Notes: generated by a model from the sequence alone, not told the origin. Positions 8,466-17,778 are shown, numbered from the stretch's first letter. The stretch: 64,000 nucleotides of DNA from CAVSQX01 sp963730225 (GCA_963730225.1 CAVSQX010000004.1:186001-250000), one strand, 5' to 3'. Numbers and translations: made by a program.

Positions 8466-8948
8466 ATGTGTGGATCCTGGGCGCGTCGCCGCCATCGTGC
8501 TTTCCATCAACATTTACACGAGCATACTCACGCCGGCCCCGGTGGCTGGGATGAGGAATTTATGGGCTTTGGACATCATCGCGGTCACGGACCTGGCCCG
8601 TCGGAAGAAGGCTTCGGCGTTCGCCGGCCGCTGCGGTTCCTGGCTCACAAGCTGGGCCTGGACGAAAAACAAATCGTCGAGATGGCCCGCATTCTCGATG
8701 AACTGAAAACCGAGCGAGCCCAGGCCGCCGTCGACGATCGGCGAACTCTCGCCGACTTCGCCGATTCGCTTTCCGGCGAAAATTTCGACGGCACCAAATC
8801 CTCCGCCGGCGTGCAGCGGCGTGTGGAAGCGAATCAGCGATTGCAAGCCGCCGTCGCCCGTGCCCTGACGCAGATTCACGCCTGCCTGAATCCCGAGCAG
8901 CGCAGCCGATTGGCGTATCTCATCCGCTCCGGTGTCTTGCAAATGTGA
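8466..8948 (+). CDS. Spy/CpxP-like small helical protein
   Basis: 160 residues. Start chosen on the GAGAAGGAG ribosome site seven bases before the ATG. The N-terminal 50 residues are rich in His, Gly and Arg (HRAFHQHLHEHTHAGPGG), followed by three amphipathic helices with a degenerate LTxxQ-like pattern (KLGLDEKQIVEMARILDEL ... LNPEQRSRLAYLIRSG), which is the layout of Spy/CpxP/ZraP-type proteins. Those act in the periplasm as chaperones or metal sensors, but no signal peptide is visible here, so a cytosolic metal-binding variant is possible. Assignment by motif only. Confidence 0.55.
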   Translation: MCGSWARRRHRAFHQHLHEHTHAGPGGWDEEFMGFGHHRGHGPGPSEEGFGVRRPLRFLAHKLGLDEKQIVEMARILDELKTERAQAAVDDRRTLADFADSLSGENFDGTKSSAGVQRRVEANQRLQAAVARALTQIHACLNPEQRSRLAYLIRSGVLQM

Positions 8949-9049
8949 ACGCCTGAAGTTCGCCCCATCTCCCAGCGGCGTCTTCGGCACATCGTTGATC
9001 TTTTGCGACGTGCCGAAGCGCGCTGGGCGTCGTTTGGTAGAATGCGCCC

Positions 9050-9514
9050 ATGCCAAGAGCAAAATCCGCCCGGCCCGCAAAGACCCGCTCGGGGCAAAAG
9101 CGCGTCACATCCGTCGGCGGCATCTTCTTCAAATGCAAAGACCCCGCGGCGATGCGGCGATGGTATCAGCGGCACCTGGGCCTGCGCTGCGGGCCCTACG
9201 GAACCGCTTTCGAATGGCGAGCGGCCGACGCCGGCAAACGCAAGGGATTTACGCAGTGGTGTCCGTTTTCCGCCGACACGAAGTATTTCCGTCCGTCGAA
9301 AAAAGACGTCATGATCAACTACCGCGTCGAGAATCTCGATCGGCTCATCGCGCAATTAAAAAAGGAGGGAGTCAAGTTGGTCGGCCAGATCAGCGTGGAA
9401 ACCTACGGGAAGTTCGTTCGCATCCTCGATCCCGAAGGCAACGCGATCGAGCTTTGGGAGCCCAACGATGTGGAGTACGACAAGATCGTATCGGCCAAGG
9501 AGCGAACAAAATAG
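9050..9514 (+). CDS. VOC (glyoxalase-fold) family protein
   Basis: 154 residues with one vicinal-oxygen-chelate domain from about residue 18: GGIFFKCKDPAAMRRWYQRH, the middle strand VMINYRVENLDRLIAQLKKEG and the end RILDPEGNAIELWEP, where the Glu of IELWEP is the usual metal ligand. VOC proteins include glyoxalase I, dioxygenases and antibiotic-resistance proteins; the substrate cannot be told from the sequence. The Arg/Lys-rich N-terminal 17 residues are an extension. Stands alone between unrelated genes. Confidence 0.8.
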   Translation: MPRAKSARPAKTRSGQKRVTSVGGIFFKCKDPAAMRRWYQRHLGLRCGPYGTAFEWRAADAGKRKGFTQWCPFSADTKYFRPSKKDVMINYRVENLDRLIAQLKKEGVKLVGQISVETYGKFVRILDPEGNAIELWEPNDVEYDKIVSAKERTK

Positions 9515-9537
9515 ATTTCGGAAACGAACCCGGCCGG

Positions 9538-10214
9538 CTACCGCGGTGTTCCCCGATAACTCGCCTGCAAACCGAATATTCGCACCAGAAGATCCTGCAC
9601 ACGACGAATTGTGTCATACTGCGACGCCGCCGCCGAATTGGATCGGTTCTCCAGCCGCGGATCGTGCCCGCCGCCGATGCCATCGCAGCCGATCAGCTCC
9701 ACCCGCTTGAACCCGCAGAGCCACGCGAAGTGCAGTGCCGTGTGGATCGTTCCGCTGTGCGTGTACAGCTCCCCGATGCGCGCGATGTGATCGCGGTTCA
9801 TCAGCACCAGCCCTCGCGCTGAGTTTGCCGCAGCCGATAATAAACCACCGGCCCGCGATGGTTCAGCATCGTTCCCCCCGGCAGACGAAAAAAATCCCCG
9901 TTGGTCGGCAACACCGCCGTCGACCGAAGCCCCGGCTCATTCAGCCAAACGGCCATCTGTGCATCGTGTGCGAAAAAAAATGTCTCCGACCGCGCGTACC
10001 GCTCCAGCCCCACCGCATCGTTAATGAAAAATATCGGATCGACGAATTCGGCCAGTTTCCGGTAATCGAAATCGGTGACGCCGCGTCCAACGATGTGGCA
10101 CGGTCGGCCGGCATATCGATTCTTGAACTTTTCCAGCGGCACGGTCAAGGCGTGCGGCAGCACCGCCTCGGCGGCAAGAAACGGCTCGATGCTGGTGCCA
10201 GCGCCCCGCCTCAC
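9538..10214 (-). CDS. Conserved protein, copy A of a local paralogue pair (frameshifted)
   Basis: About 225 residues if repaired. It closely matches copy B at 10931-11596: shared segments include NRYAGR, DPIFFINDAVGLE, ETFFFAHD, STAVLPTNGDFFRLP, LNHRGPVVYYRLRQTQRE and LYTHSGTIHTALHFAWLCG, ending in GGHDPRLENRSNS. The frame breaks around 9804-9820 (after QTQRE; copy B continues with LLLLNREQ). The order 'HIVGRG..D' near the start and a late 'ELIGCDGIGGGHD' resemble DUF115/MptE-like nucleotide-sugar or pterin-type folds; this is a weak guess. Its start lies three bases after the stop of the malectin lipoprotein gene, so the two are likely co-transcribed. Confidence 0.6.
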
Positions 10215-10217
10215 CCA

Positions 10218-10811
10218 CTACTCCGGAATAATCTCAATCGCATTGATCTCCGGATTCTCGATGTTCGGCGTGAACGTGATGTTCAATTTCCCGTCGGTGA
10301 CATCGACATCGAACGACTCGATATCCGCCTTGTTCGGCCCGATTTTTGCCCACATGTCAAAATCCTTCACCGTCTGCCCCTGCACGCTGTACGAAAAGAC
10401 GCGCAGGCCCGGGCCGGTGATTCCTTCGTAGGTTTCGGCAAAGTGCAGCTTTACTTTGTATTTGCCGTTGGGCACGGTGAAGGAGTAACCGGCCATCTCG
10501 AAACGCTCCGTGCGGTACATCGCCGGATCCTTGGTGTTGGAGATCGCCAGATCGGCGTCGCGCGCGACGGTATCGCCACCGTCGAATCCCTGATCCGCCG
10601 CCCACACGACGCCGTCGGGATCGGTGTACGCTTCGGTAACACCGCACTTAATGCGAATCGTCGGCCGCGACGCTTCTGCCGGCGATGCCGATGCCGTCGG
10701 CTGGCTCGCCGATGACTTGCATCCCGACGCCACGAACGTCGCCAACGTCAAAAACCCCACCGCAACGAACCCTCGAATCGCCCAGTAGTGAAGCCAGTGA
10801 AGACTCTTCAT
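10218..10811 (-). CDS. Lipoprotein with a malectin-like carbohydrate-binding domain
   Basis: 197 residues. ATG at 10811 follows GAGAGGAAA. The signal peptide ends in a lipobox (TFVASGCKS), so the protein is probably lipid-anchored. After a Ser/Ala linker comes a malectin-type domain: IRIKCGVTEAYTDPDGVVW, the ADQGFDGG turn, MYRTERF, and the strands VPNGKYKVKLHFAET.., FDVDVTDGKLNITFTP and NPEINAIEII. Malectin-like domains bind glycans such as maltose-type disaccharides. It lies between the two paralogues, all on the reverse strand, suggesting one unit. Confidence 0.8.
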   Translation of the reverse strand: MKSLHWLHYWAIRGFVAVGFLTLATFVASGCKSSASQPTASASPAEASRPTIRIKCGVTEAYTDPDGVVWAADQGFDGGDTVARDADLAISNTKDPAMYRTERFEMAGYSFTVPNGKYKVKLHFAETYEGITGPGLRVFSYSVQGQTVKDFDMWAKIGPNKADIESFDVDVTDGKLNITFTPNIENPEINAIEIIPE

Positions 10812-10930
10812 AATTTTTCCTCTCGTTTCTTGCCGCCGACAGAAATGGCATCGGAAAGATACCCCGGCGCTTTCAATTCGCCAAGTTTAGCCGGCGAGCC
10901 TACTCGCCGCGGCGCCCCGCTTGCGAGCCG

Positions 10931-11596
10931 CTACGGAAGACTTCCCCGATACGTCGCCTGCAATCCCAGCAATCGCAGCAGAAGATCCTGCACTTTTCGG
11001 ATCGTGTGATACTGCGTTGCCGGCTGGGAATTCGAGCGATTCTCCAGCCGCGGATCGTGTCCGCCGCCGATGCAATCACAGCCGATCAGTTCCAATCGCT
11101 TCAACCCGCACAGCCAGGCGAAGTGCAGCGCCGTGTGGATCGTTCCGCTGTGCGTGTACAGTTGGCCGCGCTGGGCGATCTGCTCGCGGTTCAGCAGCAG
11201 CAGCGCCTCGCGCTGCGTTTGCCGCAAGCGGTAATACACCACCGGCCCGCGATGATTGAGCGTCGTCCCCGCCGGCAGGCGAAAAAAATCCCCGTTGGTC
11301 GGCAGCACGGCCGTCGACTTCAATCCTGTTTCGTTCAGCCACACGGCTGTCTGCGAATCGTGCGCGAAAAAAAACGTCTCCGCCCGACCGAGTTTTTCCA
11401 GCCCGACCGCATCGTTGATAAAAAAGATCGGATCGGTGAATTCCTTCAGCTTCTCATAATCAAAGCTCGTCTTCCCGCGGCCCACGATGCAGCACGATCG
11501 GCCCGCATATCGATTGTTGAAATCCCCCAGCGGAACGCTCACCGCCCGCGGCAGGACGATCTGGGGGGCAAGACACGGCCGGATGTTGGCATCCAT
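10931..11596 (-). CDS. Conserved protein, copy B of a local paralogue pair
   Basis: 221 residues, intact. Start at 11596 (MDANIRPCLAPQ) is chosen because it aligns with the start of copy A; an upstream start at 11692 would overlap the divergent gene. The body is nearly collinear with copy A (CCIVGRGKTSFDYEKLKEF versus CHIVGRGVTDFDYRKLAEF). A glycine-rich early turn followed by alternating strands and helices suggests a Rossmann-like fold, possibly DUF115/MptE-like. No catalytic motif was recognised with certainty. The intact copy makes the frameshift in copy A easy to place. Confidence 0.6.
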   Translation of the reverse strand: MDANIRPCLAPQIVLPRAVSVPLGDFNNRYAGRSCCIVGRGKTSFDYEKLKEFTDPIFFINDAVGLEKLGRAETFFFAHDSQTAVWLNETGLKSTAVLPTNGDFFRLPAGTTLNHRGPVVYYRLRQTQREALLLLNREQIAQRGQLYTHSGTIHTALHFAWLCGLKRLELIGCDCIGGGHDPRLENRSNSQPATQYHTIRKVQDLLLRLLGLQATYRGSLP

Positions 11597-11675
11597 GCGA
11601 TCACTCACAACAAACCCGCGCACCGGTCGATTGAATTTGCCCTGCACGCCAAAGTCAACAACTGTACAATGCCAA

Positions 11676-12440
11676 ATGCAGATGACCTTCACATCGCAGC
11701 CGATCGACTACGAACCCCGCGACGCCAGGCGCCGCGCCAAGGCCAGAATCCGTTGGATTATCGGGATTGCACTGCTGATGGCCATCGCAGGCGCATGGTG
11801 GCAAGGGCCGCAGACCTACGAGAAAATCCGGCGGGCATACTGGCAGTACCGGGTCGAGAATTACGTCGCTCCTGCCGATCGCGTCGTTTACGAAGAAGAC
11901 CCCGCCCGCTGGCCCGCGTTGCTCGCCCTCCCGGGTTATGCCAGCATGGCCTGTTACTCTACCGGACCGGAAACATGTCCCTTCGTCGCATACATGGCTC
12001 AGCCTGTGGCCAGATTGGAAATCATCTCCGGCCTGCGACTTGCCCCGACCTCCCTTTTTGCACATTCGCTGAAAACACCAGGCGGGCGACAATGTCTGGT
12101 CGATGTGTGGATGGCCTACAACGGCATCCGCATGGGCCCGCAGGGCGCTTCGCCGGATAACCAGGTGCGATTCGACCTCTGCACGAGCGTCGTCGATGGT
12201 ACGAAGCTCGTCGACGCTATGCCCTCGCCGTGGATCGCGCCGCAGGAAATCGCCGAGCACCGCCGGACCCCGCTCTATGCTCGTATTTTCGCCGGGCAGA
12301 TCGACCCGAACGATGCAACGCATTTTACGATTCCGTTTGAAATTGGCGGCTATTCGGATGTGCTCGACGGCAACCTGCGCGACAACCTGGATGTCATTCT
12401 GCGACCTCGTAAGCTGCACCATCCATTAAACCCAAAATAA
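11676..12440 (+). CDS. Hypothetical single-pass membrane protein
   Basis: 254 residues. ATG at 11676 (MQMTFTSQPIDYEPRDARRR) is preferred over a longer frame that would overlap the divergent gene. Basic juxtamembrane segment ARRRAKARIR, one TM helix at about residues 27-43 (WIIGIALLMAIAGAWW), then a large outside domain with PADRVVYEEDPARWP and a beta-rich end. No family recognised. Confidence 0.5.
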   Translation: MQMTFTSQPIDYEPRDARRRAKARIRWIIGIALLMAIAGAWWQGPQTYEKIRRAYWQYRVENYVAPADRVVYEEDPARWPALLALPGYASMACYSTGPETCPFVAYMAQPVARLEIISGLRLAPTSLFAHSLKTPGGRQCLVDVWMAYNGIRMGPQGASPDNQVRFDLCTSVVDGTKLVDAMPSPWIAPQEIAEHRRTPLYARIFAGQIDPNDATHFTIPFEIGGYSDVLDGNLRDNLDVILRPRKLHHPLNPK

Positions 12441-12581
12441 GCGACTGACTGATTTCCCCCTTTGCATATCGCAATAGCATGGAAGGCAGCAGCGTCATCA
12501 CACGCTTGCAATTTCAGACGTGGCCAGCGTAGTCTGCAACCGGTAGTGTGATCGAAGAACTCGCTCCGAAAGGAAACCCCC

Positions 12582-12884
12582 ATGCCCAAGTTCGCACTCT
12601 ACGCTTATCTGAAACCCAAGCCCGGCAAAGCCGCCGAGGTGGAAGCATTTCTCAAATCCGCGCTTCCGCTGGCCGAGACCGAAACCGGCACGATCACCTG
12701 GTACGCCTTCCAGGAAGACCAAGGCTCCTTCGGCATCTTCGACACGTTTGAAACCGAAGCCGCCCGCCAAGCCCATCTCGACGGCCCGATCGCCAAAGCG
12801 CTGATGGCCAAAGCCTCCGAGCTTCTCGCCGAGCCGCCGGCGATTCACAAAATCAAGATTCTCGCCGCCAAGATTCCGCAGTAG
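12582..12884 (+). CDS. Antibiotic biosynthesis monooxygenase (ABM) family protein
   Basis: 100 residues, a complete single ABM/YgiN-like ferredoxin-fold domain: KFALYAYLKPKPGKAAEVEA, then ETGTITWYAFQEDQGSFGIF and the helix ARQAHLDGPIAKALMAK. Such small dimeric proteins include quinone monooxygenases and stress-response enzymes, and many have no known substrate. Start supported by AAAGGAAA upstream. The conserved 'GxFxIFDxFxxEAARQAHL' signature is clear. Confidence 0.85.
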   Translation: MPKFALYAYLKPKPGKAAEVEAFLKSALPLAETETGTITWYAFQEDQGSFGIFDTFETEAARQAHLDGPIAKALMAKASELLAEPPAIHKIKILAAKIPQ

Positions 12885-13123
12885 ATGGCCGAATGTCTCG
12901 CCGGATTCGCCTCAGGTCGGCAGATGACCGCTCGATCGCAATTGCGACGAAGATACAGCAATATTACGACAAACAACATGAAAAAACGTAACATTTTGTA
13001 CCAAACGTAACATGAGCACTGCGTCAGCACCGATGTGCCTCGGTGCCATCCCGGAAAAATTGCACGTTGACTATTGGCCGGGCGGATCGAAAATCGTCGC
13101 ATCACTCGAACAGGAGCAAATCA

Positions 13124-13507
13124 ATGGCAGCATCCACATGCGAAGTCGGAAAGAAGCTCGTCACGCTTTGTCAGCAGGGCAAGGCGATGGAGGCGATCGA
13201 GCAATTGTATTCGCCGAATATTGTTTCCATCGAAGCTCACTCCGGGCCCGACATGCCGGCAAGGATGGAGGGAATCAAAGCGATTCTCGGCAAATCCAAG
13301 TGGTGGATGGACAATCACACCGTTCACAACGCCAAGGCCGAAGGCCCCTGGCCGCACGGCGATCGGTTTATCGTGCGATTCAGCTACGAAATCACGCCCA
13401 AGATCGGACCGATGGCCGGCAAGCGGGTCACAATGGAAGAAGCCGGACTGTATACCGTGAAGGACGGCAAAGTCGTTCACGAGGAATTCTTCTACCACAT
13501 GGGCTGA
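13124..13507 (+). CDS. SnoaL/NTF2-like protein
   Basis: 127 residues; start at 13124 is set by CAGGAG seven bases upstream. A cone-shaped NTF2-like fold is indicated by the helix VGKKLVTLCQQGKAMEAIEQ, then LYSPNIVSIEAHSG, the GIKAILGKSKWW helix and long C-terminal strands ending VKDGKVVHEEFFYHMG. Proteins of this type are ligand-binding or small isomerases; the substrate is not evident. The upstream 150 bases (12885-13042) hold no gene. Confidence 0.75.
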   Translation: MAASTCEVGKKLVTLCQQGKAMEAIEQLYSPNIVSIEAHSGPDMPARMEGIKAILGKSKWWMDNHTVHNAKAEGPWPHGDRFIVRFSYEITPKIGPMAGKRVTMEEAGLYTVKDGKVVHEEFFYHMG

Positions 13508-13528
13508 TTCACGGGCTGATGCCGGCGA

Positions 13529-14224
13529 ATGCGGGGCGTCTTCTACATGGTCTGGGGCAACAGCATGGATGCCATGCTGACCCGCTCCATCGCCTCGCTG
13601 CGCGAAATTCATCCGGAACTGCCCGTGCACGTGCATCGCGGTGAGGATTCGCCGATTCCGTGGAAGGGATTGTTGCAGAAGGCCGCGATGGCCCGGCTCT
13701 CGCCGTTCGAGCAGACGCTTTTTCTCGATGCCGACACAACGATTCTCGGCAAGCTCGATTACGGCTTTGAGATGGCCGAGCAGCACGGCCTGGCCTGCAC
13801 GCTGTGCGAATCGCCCTGGGCCCGCCGGCACACTGGATTGCGCGACCGTGGGGATATGGTCGAGTTCAGCACCGGCGTCCTCTTCTTCGGCCCCAAAAGC
13901 CGGCAGGTCTTTGATGCGTGGGAACGGTTGATTCCGACGCTCGATTCCAGCACGGTGTTTGTGGAGAGAAACGGCGCCATCGGCCGTCAGCCGTACGAAG
14001 ATCAGGCCTCGTTCGCATTGGCCGTCGCGGAGCACGAGTTTGTTCCGTTCATTTTGCCCCTCAACTGGAACTTTCGACCCACGTTCCATCGAACTTTTTT
14101 TGGCCCGCTGAAGATCTGGCACGATTACGATCCGGTGCCCCAAGCGATGCGGGCGGTTTGCCAATACTATTCCCGACCCGACGCGGTCATTACCTTCCAC
14201 GAGGTCGTCAAACAGATGCGCTGA
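13529..14224 (+). CDS. GT-A fold glycosyltransferase-like protein
   Basis: 231 residues. The start MRGVFYMVWGNSMDAMLTRS and a DxD motif in TLFLDADTTILGKL (residues about 71-77) identify a nucleotide-diphospho-sugar transferase of the GT-A fold; DxD binds the metal-sugar-nucleotide complex. Later parts FSTGVLFFGPKS and YEDQASFALAVAEHEF match the acceptor-side blocks of this group. No signal or TM, so cytosolic. Acceptor and sugar cannot be told. No good ribosome site was seen before the ATG. Confidence 0.7.
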   Translation: MRGVFYMVWGNSMDAMLTRSIASLREIHPELPVHVHRGEDSPIPWKGLLQKAAMARLSPFEQTLFLDADTTILGKLDYGFEMAEQHGLACTLCESPWARRHTGLRDRGDMVEFSTGVLFFGPKSRQVFDAWERLIPTLDSSTVFVERNGAIGRQPYEDQASFALAVAEHEFVPFILPLNWNFRPTFHRTFFGPLKIWHDYDPVPQAMRAVCQYYSRPDAVITFHEVVKQMR

Positions 14225-14377
14225 AGCTTCCTTTGCCGGGCAAACCGTCGAGAAATTCGGCTGAATTTGCAAAACCCCGGCGCGGACGCTATCCCTGTTA
14301 CAGAAACGGGCGTCGGGATTAAAGTTCAGCGTCGTACGTGGTCGGCCGGTTTGCGACCGGCCTGCGAGGACGACTTC

Positions 14378-15838
14378 ATGTCCGCATTCAGGGCTGTGGG
14401 GTTTCTGGCATCGCTTGCTTTGCTCTGCCCCGCGGCCTGGGCGCAGGTCAGCGCGGGCAGCGATCAACAGCGCCTCCAGCAATTCCAGCAATTGCAACAA
14501 TACAATCTGGGAACCCGTCTCTCGGCCAACCAGGACATCCCCCTCGAACAGCGCACGCTGATCGACTACGGCGGATATTTCCTGCCCCAGTATTATTCGA
14601 TTGACGATTCCAGCAACAACAATCACGGGCTTTGGCAATTCGATCTGTTCGGTTACCTGCGGCTCAATTTTGACGGGGCCAACGAAATCTTCCTTCGCGG
14701 CAAGCTGGAATACAACGATTACAATCCCGGTGACAGCTTCGACGGGCTCGGCAGCCGCGTGATCAATCCGGATTTCGATCGCGCTTTCTACAAGTTTGAT
14801 CTGGCCCGCTACGAATCGGCCTACAACGGAAAAGTGCTCAACGGCGACATCGAGTTTGAAGGCGGCCGCGACCTGGTTTACTGGGGAAATGGGCTGGTGC
14901 TGGGCGAAGTGCTCGACGGCGTCATGCCGGTTTTCAGCCTCGGCAACGCCACCCTGACAACCGTGGCGGGCGTTACTCCGGTGCGAACCGTTGACATTCA
15001 GCCCGATCGCCCCGACTTCGATCACAACACTCGCCGTGGATTTTACGGCGGAATATTCTCCCTGAACATCGGATCTCATCGGCCGTACATCTATGGGCTG
15101 GGCCAGGTGGATTACAACGGTCACAACTTCTCCCAGATTGGACCCATCGCCACTCGTTACAGCTACAACAGCAATTACCTGGGCATCGGATCGACCGGCT
15201 CCTTGTCCGATCACGTGCACTACGGCTTTGAGGCGGCCTACGAAAACGGCAACGGGCTTTCCGACAGCTCCGTTGTCGAAGGTTTTACCCTGGTTCCCGT
15301 GCCTCAGACGCGCGACAACATCCAGGCCTATGGCGGGAACATTAAGCTTGACTATGTACCCCAGGATGCGCACAACAGCCGCCTTACCCTTGAAGGCACC
15401 GCCGCCAGCGGTGACAGCGACCGCGGGCTGACCAACACCACCTTCAACGGAAACCAGCCCGGTTCCAATGATCGGGCCTTCAATGCATTTGGCCTGCTCA
15501 GCAGCGGCCTGGCCTTCGGGGCGCCCATTTCCAACCTGACATTAATACGTGCCGGATTTTCGACGTTTCCACTGAACGCCCAATCGGCCACCCGGCGGTT
15601 GCAGATTGGCAGCGATCTCTACTTCTTTGCGAAAACCAATGCCAATGCTCCCATCGACGAGCCCACCGCCGCCGGCCGGCGCTATCTCGGATGGGAGCCG
15701 GACTTTTATTTGAACTGGGACATGGCCAGCGACGTCACGCTTGCCGTCCGGTACGGCGCTTTTTTCCCCAGCGCCTCAGCGTTCACCAACTCGCAGGTCC
15801 GCCAGTTCTTCTACGCCGGGGTGACCTTTGCTTTCTAA
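14378..15838 (+). CDS. Outer-membrane beta-barrel protein (alginate-export-like porin)
   Basis: 486 residues. ATG at 14378 follows GAGG and starts a clean signal peptide (SAFRAVGFLASLALLCPAAWA-Q). The mature protein is a chain of amphipathic strands with aromatic girdles (LWQFDLFGYLRLNFDG, IFLRGKLEYND, AFYKFDLARYES) and ends in Phe (FFYAGVTFAF), the outer-membrane insertion signal. The layout fits the alginate export (AlgE) superfamily. It overlaps the next gene by 11 bases and heads a run of envelope genes including FecR and CHASE2 proteins, so it may be either a transporter or a signalling receptor. Confidence 0.75.
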   Translation: MSAFRAVGFLASLALLCPAAWAQVSAGSDQQRLQQFQQLQQYNLGTRLSANQDIPLEQRTLIDYGGYFLPQYYSIDDSSNNNHGLWQFDLFGYLRLNFDGANEIFLRGKLEYNDYNPGDSFDGLGSRVINPDFDRAFYKFDLARYESAYNGKVLNGDIEFEGGRDLVYWGNGLVLGEVLDGVMPVFSLGNATLTTVAGVTPVRTVDIQPDRPDFDHNTRRGFYGGIFSLNIGSHRPYIYGLGQVDYNGHNFSQIGPIATRYSYNSNYLGIGSTGSLSDHVHYGFEAAYENGNGLSDSSVVEGFTLVPVPQTRDNIQAYGGNIKLDYVPQDAHNSRLTLEGTAASGDSDRGLTNTTFNGNQPGSNDRAFNAFGLLSSGLAFGAPISNLTLIRAGFSTFPLNAQSATRRLQIGSDLYFFAKTNANAPIDEPTAAGRRYLGWEPDFYLNWDMASDVTLAVRYGAFFPSASAFTNSQVRQFFYAGVTFAF

Positions 15839-16370
15839 ATCCACCATTTCCCTCCTGCTGGGCGGCCTGCTGATGATGCTGCCCTGCGTCGGCTGCCAGT
15901 CGGCGCACGTCCCCAGCTCGGTCATTACGCAGTATCCAAGCACCGATCCATCCTCGCAGTTGGATTTCTGGCACGAACTGGCCAACCACAAGCTCACCAG
16001 CAACAACGACGCCTTTCATGCCCTGCTGCTCTATCTCGATAATGACGACCAATCCACCGATTACGCCCAGCGCGTCGCAGCACTCAAGTCGCGTGGGATG
16101 CTTCCCGCTTCGTTCCATGATCCGGCCGACGTGGCCGTTGAACGTGGCATTTTGGCGGTGGCGGTCGTGAAAATTCTGGGCATTCACGGCGGATTGGTCA
16201 TGCACATTTTCGGCCCGGTTCCCCGATACGCCGTCAAGGAACTGGCTTACGACGGCATCTTTCCCGACAGCAGTCCGCAACAAACCTTCAGCGGAAGCGA
16301 ATTTGTTGGTATCATAGGAAAAATTGAAGACATCCAACAATCGGGCCTGGCCGATTCGGCCGCACCTTGA
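15828..16370 (+). CDS. Hypothetical lipoprotein
   Basis: 180 residues from a TTG start overlapping the porin gene by 11 bases, which points to translational coupling. The N-terminus LSKSTISLLLGGLLMMLPC and lipobox PCVGCQS indicate an anchored lipoprotein. The remaining part is helical and small-residue rich, with a hydrophobic patch ILAVAVVKILGIHGGLVMHI that may contact the membrane. No family recognised. Ends 13 bases before the FecR gene. Confidence 0.6.
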   Translation: MLSKSTISLLLGGLLMMLPCVGCQSAHVPSSVITQYPSTDPSSQLDFWHELANHKLTSNNDAFHALLLYLDNDDQSTDYAQRVAALKSRGMLPASFHDPADVAVERGILAVAVVKILGIHGGLVMHIFGPVPRYAVKELAYDGIFPDSSPQQTFSGSEFVGIIGKIEDIQQSGLADSAAP

Positions 16371-16383
16371 AAGCGAGGCTCAC

Positions 16384-17778
16384 ATGCGAACGTTGCAACG
16401 GATTGGAAGCTTTTTGCTTGTGACCGCCATGGCGACCTGGGCCTATGGGGAAGCCCCCACCACCGGCGCGGCGGCGTCGGCCAGCACCGCGCCGACCGCT
16501 CAAAACGACGGGGAGATGAAAGTCTACATTACCGATGTCAGTGGATTAGTTCAGGTGCGCGGCGATGAATCCCAGCCGTGGCAAACCGCCAAAGTGCACA
16601 TGGTCGTCCAGCACGGCGCGGAGCTGCGGACAGGCCCGCACAGCTCGGTGACATGCGTCATTCCGCCGGATCAGACCTTCACGCTGGATCGGCTGGGCAC
16701 CGTGCGCGTTGAAGAAGCGGCTCGGCACGGCGACAAAATCACCACCGATCTGATCATGAAGTATGGCCGAACTCATTACGACATCGAAGCCGCCGGCCTG
16801 GAGCACGAAGGAAGCATCGTCAGCCCCAGCAGCACGTTGGCCATCCGCGGAACCAACGTCAGCCTGTACGATCAACCGCCCTACACTCCCGAGGCCACCA
16901 GCTACACGGGCCGAGCCAATTTCACGTACGGCTTGGCCACGGTTCCTATCGGGCAGAGGAACGGTTCCGTCGCCAGCGTGATGGCCGGCGACGCCGGCGC
17001 TTCGCAGACCGCTGTGAATGAGACGGTGGTTGATCCACATTACGGGCCTTCGCAAACCGCGTCCGATCAAGCCCTGATTTCCACCGAAGTTTCTCGCGGC
17101 GCGGTGCTGGCCTACAGTCCGAATTCAAACATCCAGGTGATCAGCGGCGGCCGGCCTTCCTACGACTCGGAGTTACCCAGCACGCTTCCCGGAACGTTGG
17201 ATTTCGTGCTTCGCTGGACCGGCAACGCCGACCTGAACATCGAAGTCGGCGTTGACAAGGGCAATGCAGCGACGGCCATCGCTGCGGGCTTTCAGACCGA
17301 TGAATTTCTTTATCCCGGATACGGCTATCAGACTTCCGCCAGCGGTGGCCGCATCGCCTACGACGACGTCGGCGGACCTACCGGTGGCGAAGAAATCGTC
17401 TATTGGAAGGGAGCTTTTCCCACCGGTTTGTACGGTATTGCGGCTCAGAGCATTTCCGGCGCCACCACGTCATTCACCTTCAATGTTTTCGCCAACGGCG
17501 TTCCTTTGCAGATGTTCTACTTTACGCCCGACTTTACCTTCGTGAAGAGCACACAGGAAACCAGCACGCTGGCCAACGGGCAATTCTCGACGGCGATCGT
17601 GCCGGTTCCCGATCTTCCGGCGCTGGATGAAGCGGTCAGCGATGATCCGGCCGGGAATCCGAATCCGGGAATTACCCCCGGCAGCTTTAGCTCTACATCG
17701 CAAAGCACCGCTTCGAAGCACAAAGCTACAAAGCCAACGATCTCCTTGGCACGAAACGTCCCCGCATCGCATCGATAG
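16384..17778 (+). CDS. FecR domain exported protein
   Basis: 464 residues; ATG at 16384 after GCGAGG, with signal peptide (RIGSFLLVTAMATWAYG). Residues about 40-160 form a FecR domain: VYITDVSGLVQVRGDESQPW, GAELRTGPHSSVTCVIPPDQ and the SPSSTLAIRGTNVSLYD block. FecR domains act outside the inner membrane to pass signals from outer-membrane receptors. The C-terminal 200 residues hold a beta-sandwich-like region (DFVLRWTGNADLNIEVGVDK), then a Ser/Thr/Lys tail. No TM helix, so it is periplasmic or surface. It is 13 bases after the lipoprotein gene and upstream of the CHASE2 phosphatase. Confidence 0.8.
   Translation: MRTLQRIGSFLLVTAMATWAYGEAPTTGAAASASTAPTAQNDGEMKVYITDVSGLVQVRGDESQPWQTAKVHMVVQHGAELRTGPHSSVTCVIPPDQTFTLDRLGTVRVEEAARHGDKITTDLIMKYGRTHYDIEAAGLEHEGSIVSPSSTLAIRGTNVSLYDQPPYTPEATSYTGRANFTYGLATVPIGQRNGSVASVMAGDAGASQTAVNETVVDPHYGPSQTASDQALISTEVSRGAVLAYSPNSNIQVISGGRPSYDSELPSTLPGTLDFVLRWTGNADLNIEVGVDKGNAATAIAAGFQTDEFLYPGYGYQTSASGGRIAYDDVGGPTGGEEIVYWKGAFPTGLYGIAAQSISGATTSFTFNVFANGVPLQMFYFTPDFTFVKSTQETSTLANGQFSTAIVPVPDLPALDEAVSDDPAGNPNPGITPGSFSSTSQSTASKHKATKPTISLARNVPASHR

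Noticed and set aside
13121..15373. A 750-residue open frame on the reverse strand
   Set aside because: It covers the SnoaL-like, glycosyltransferase and porin genes, all of which have good motifs and starts. Shadow only.
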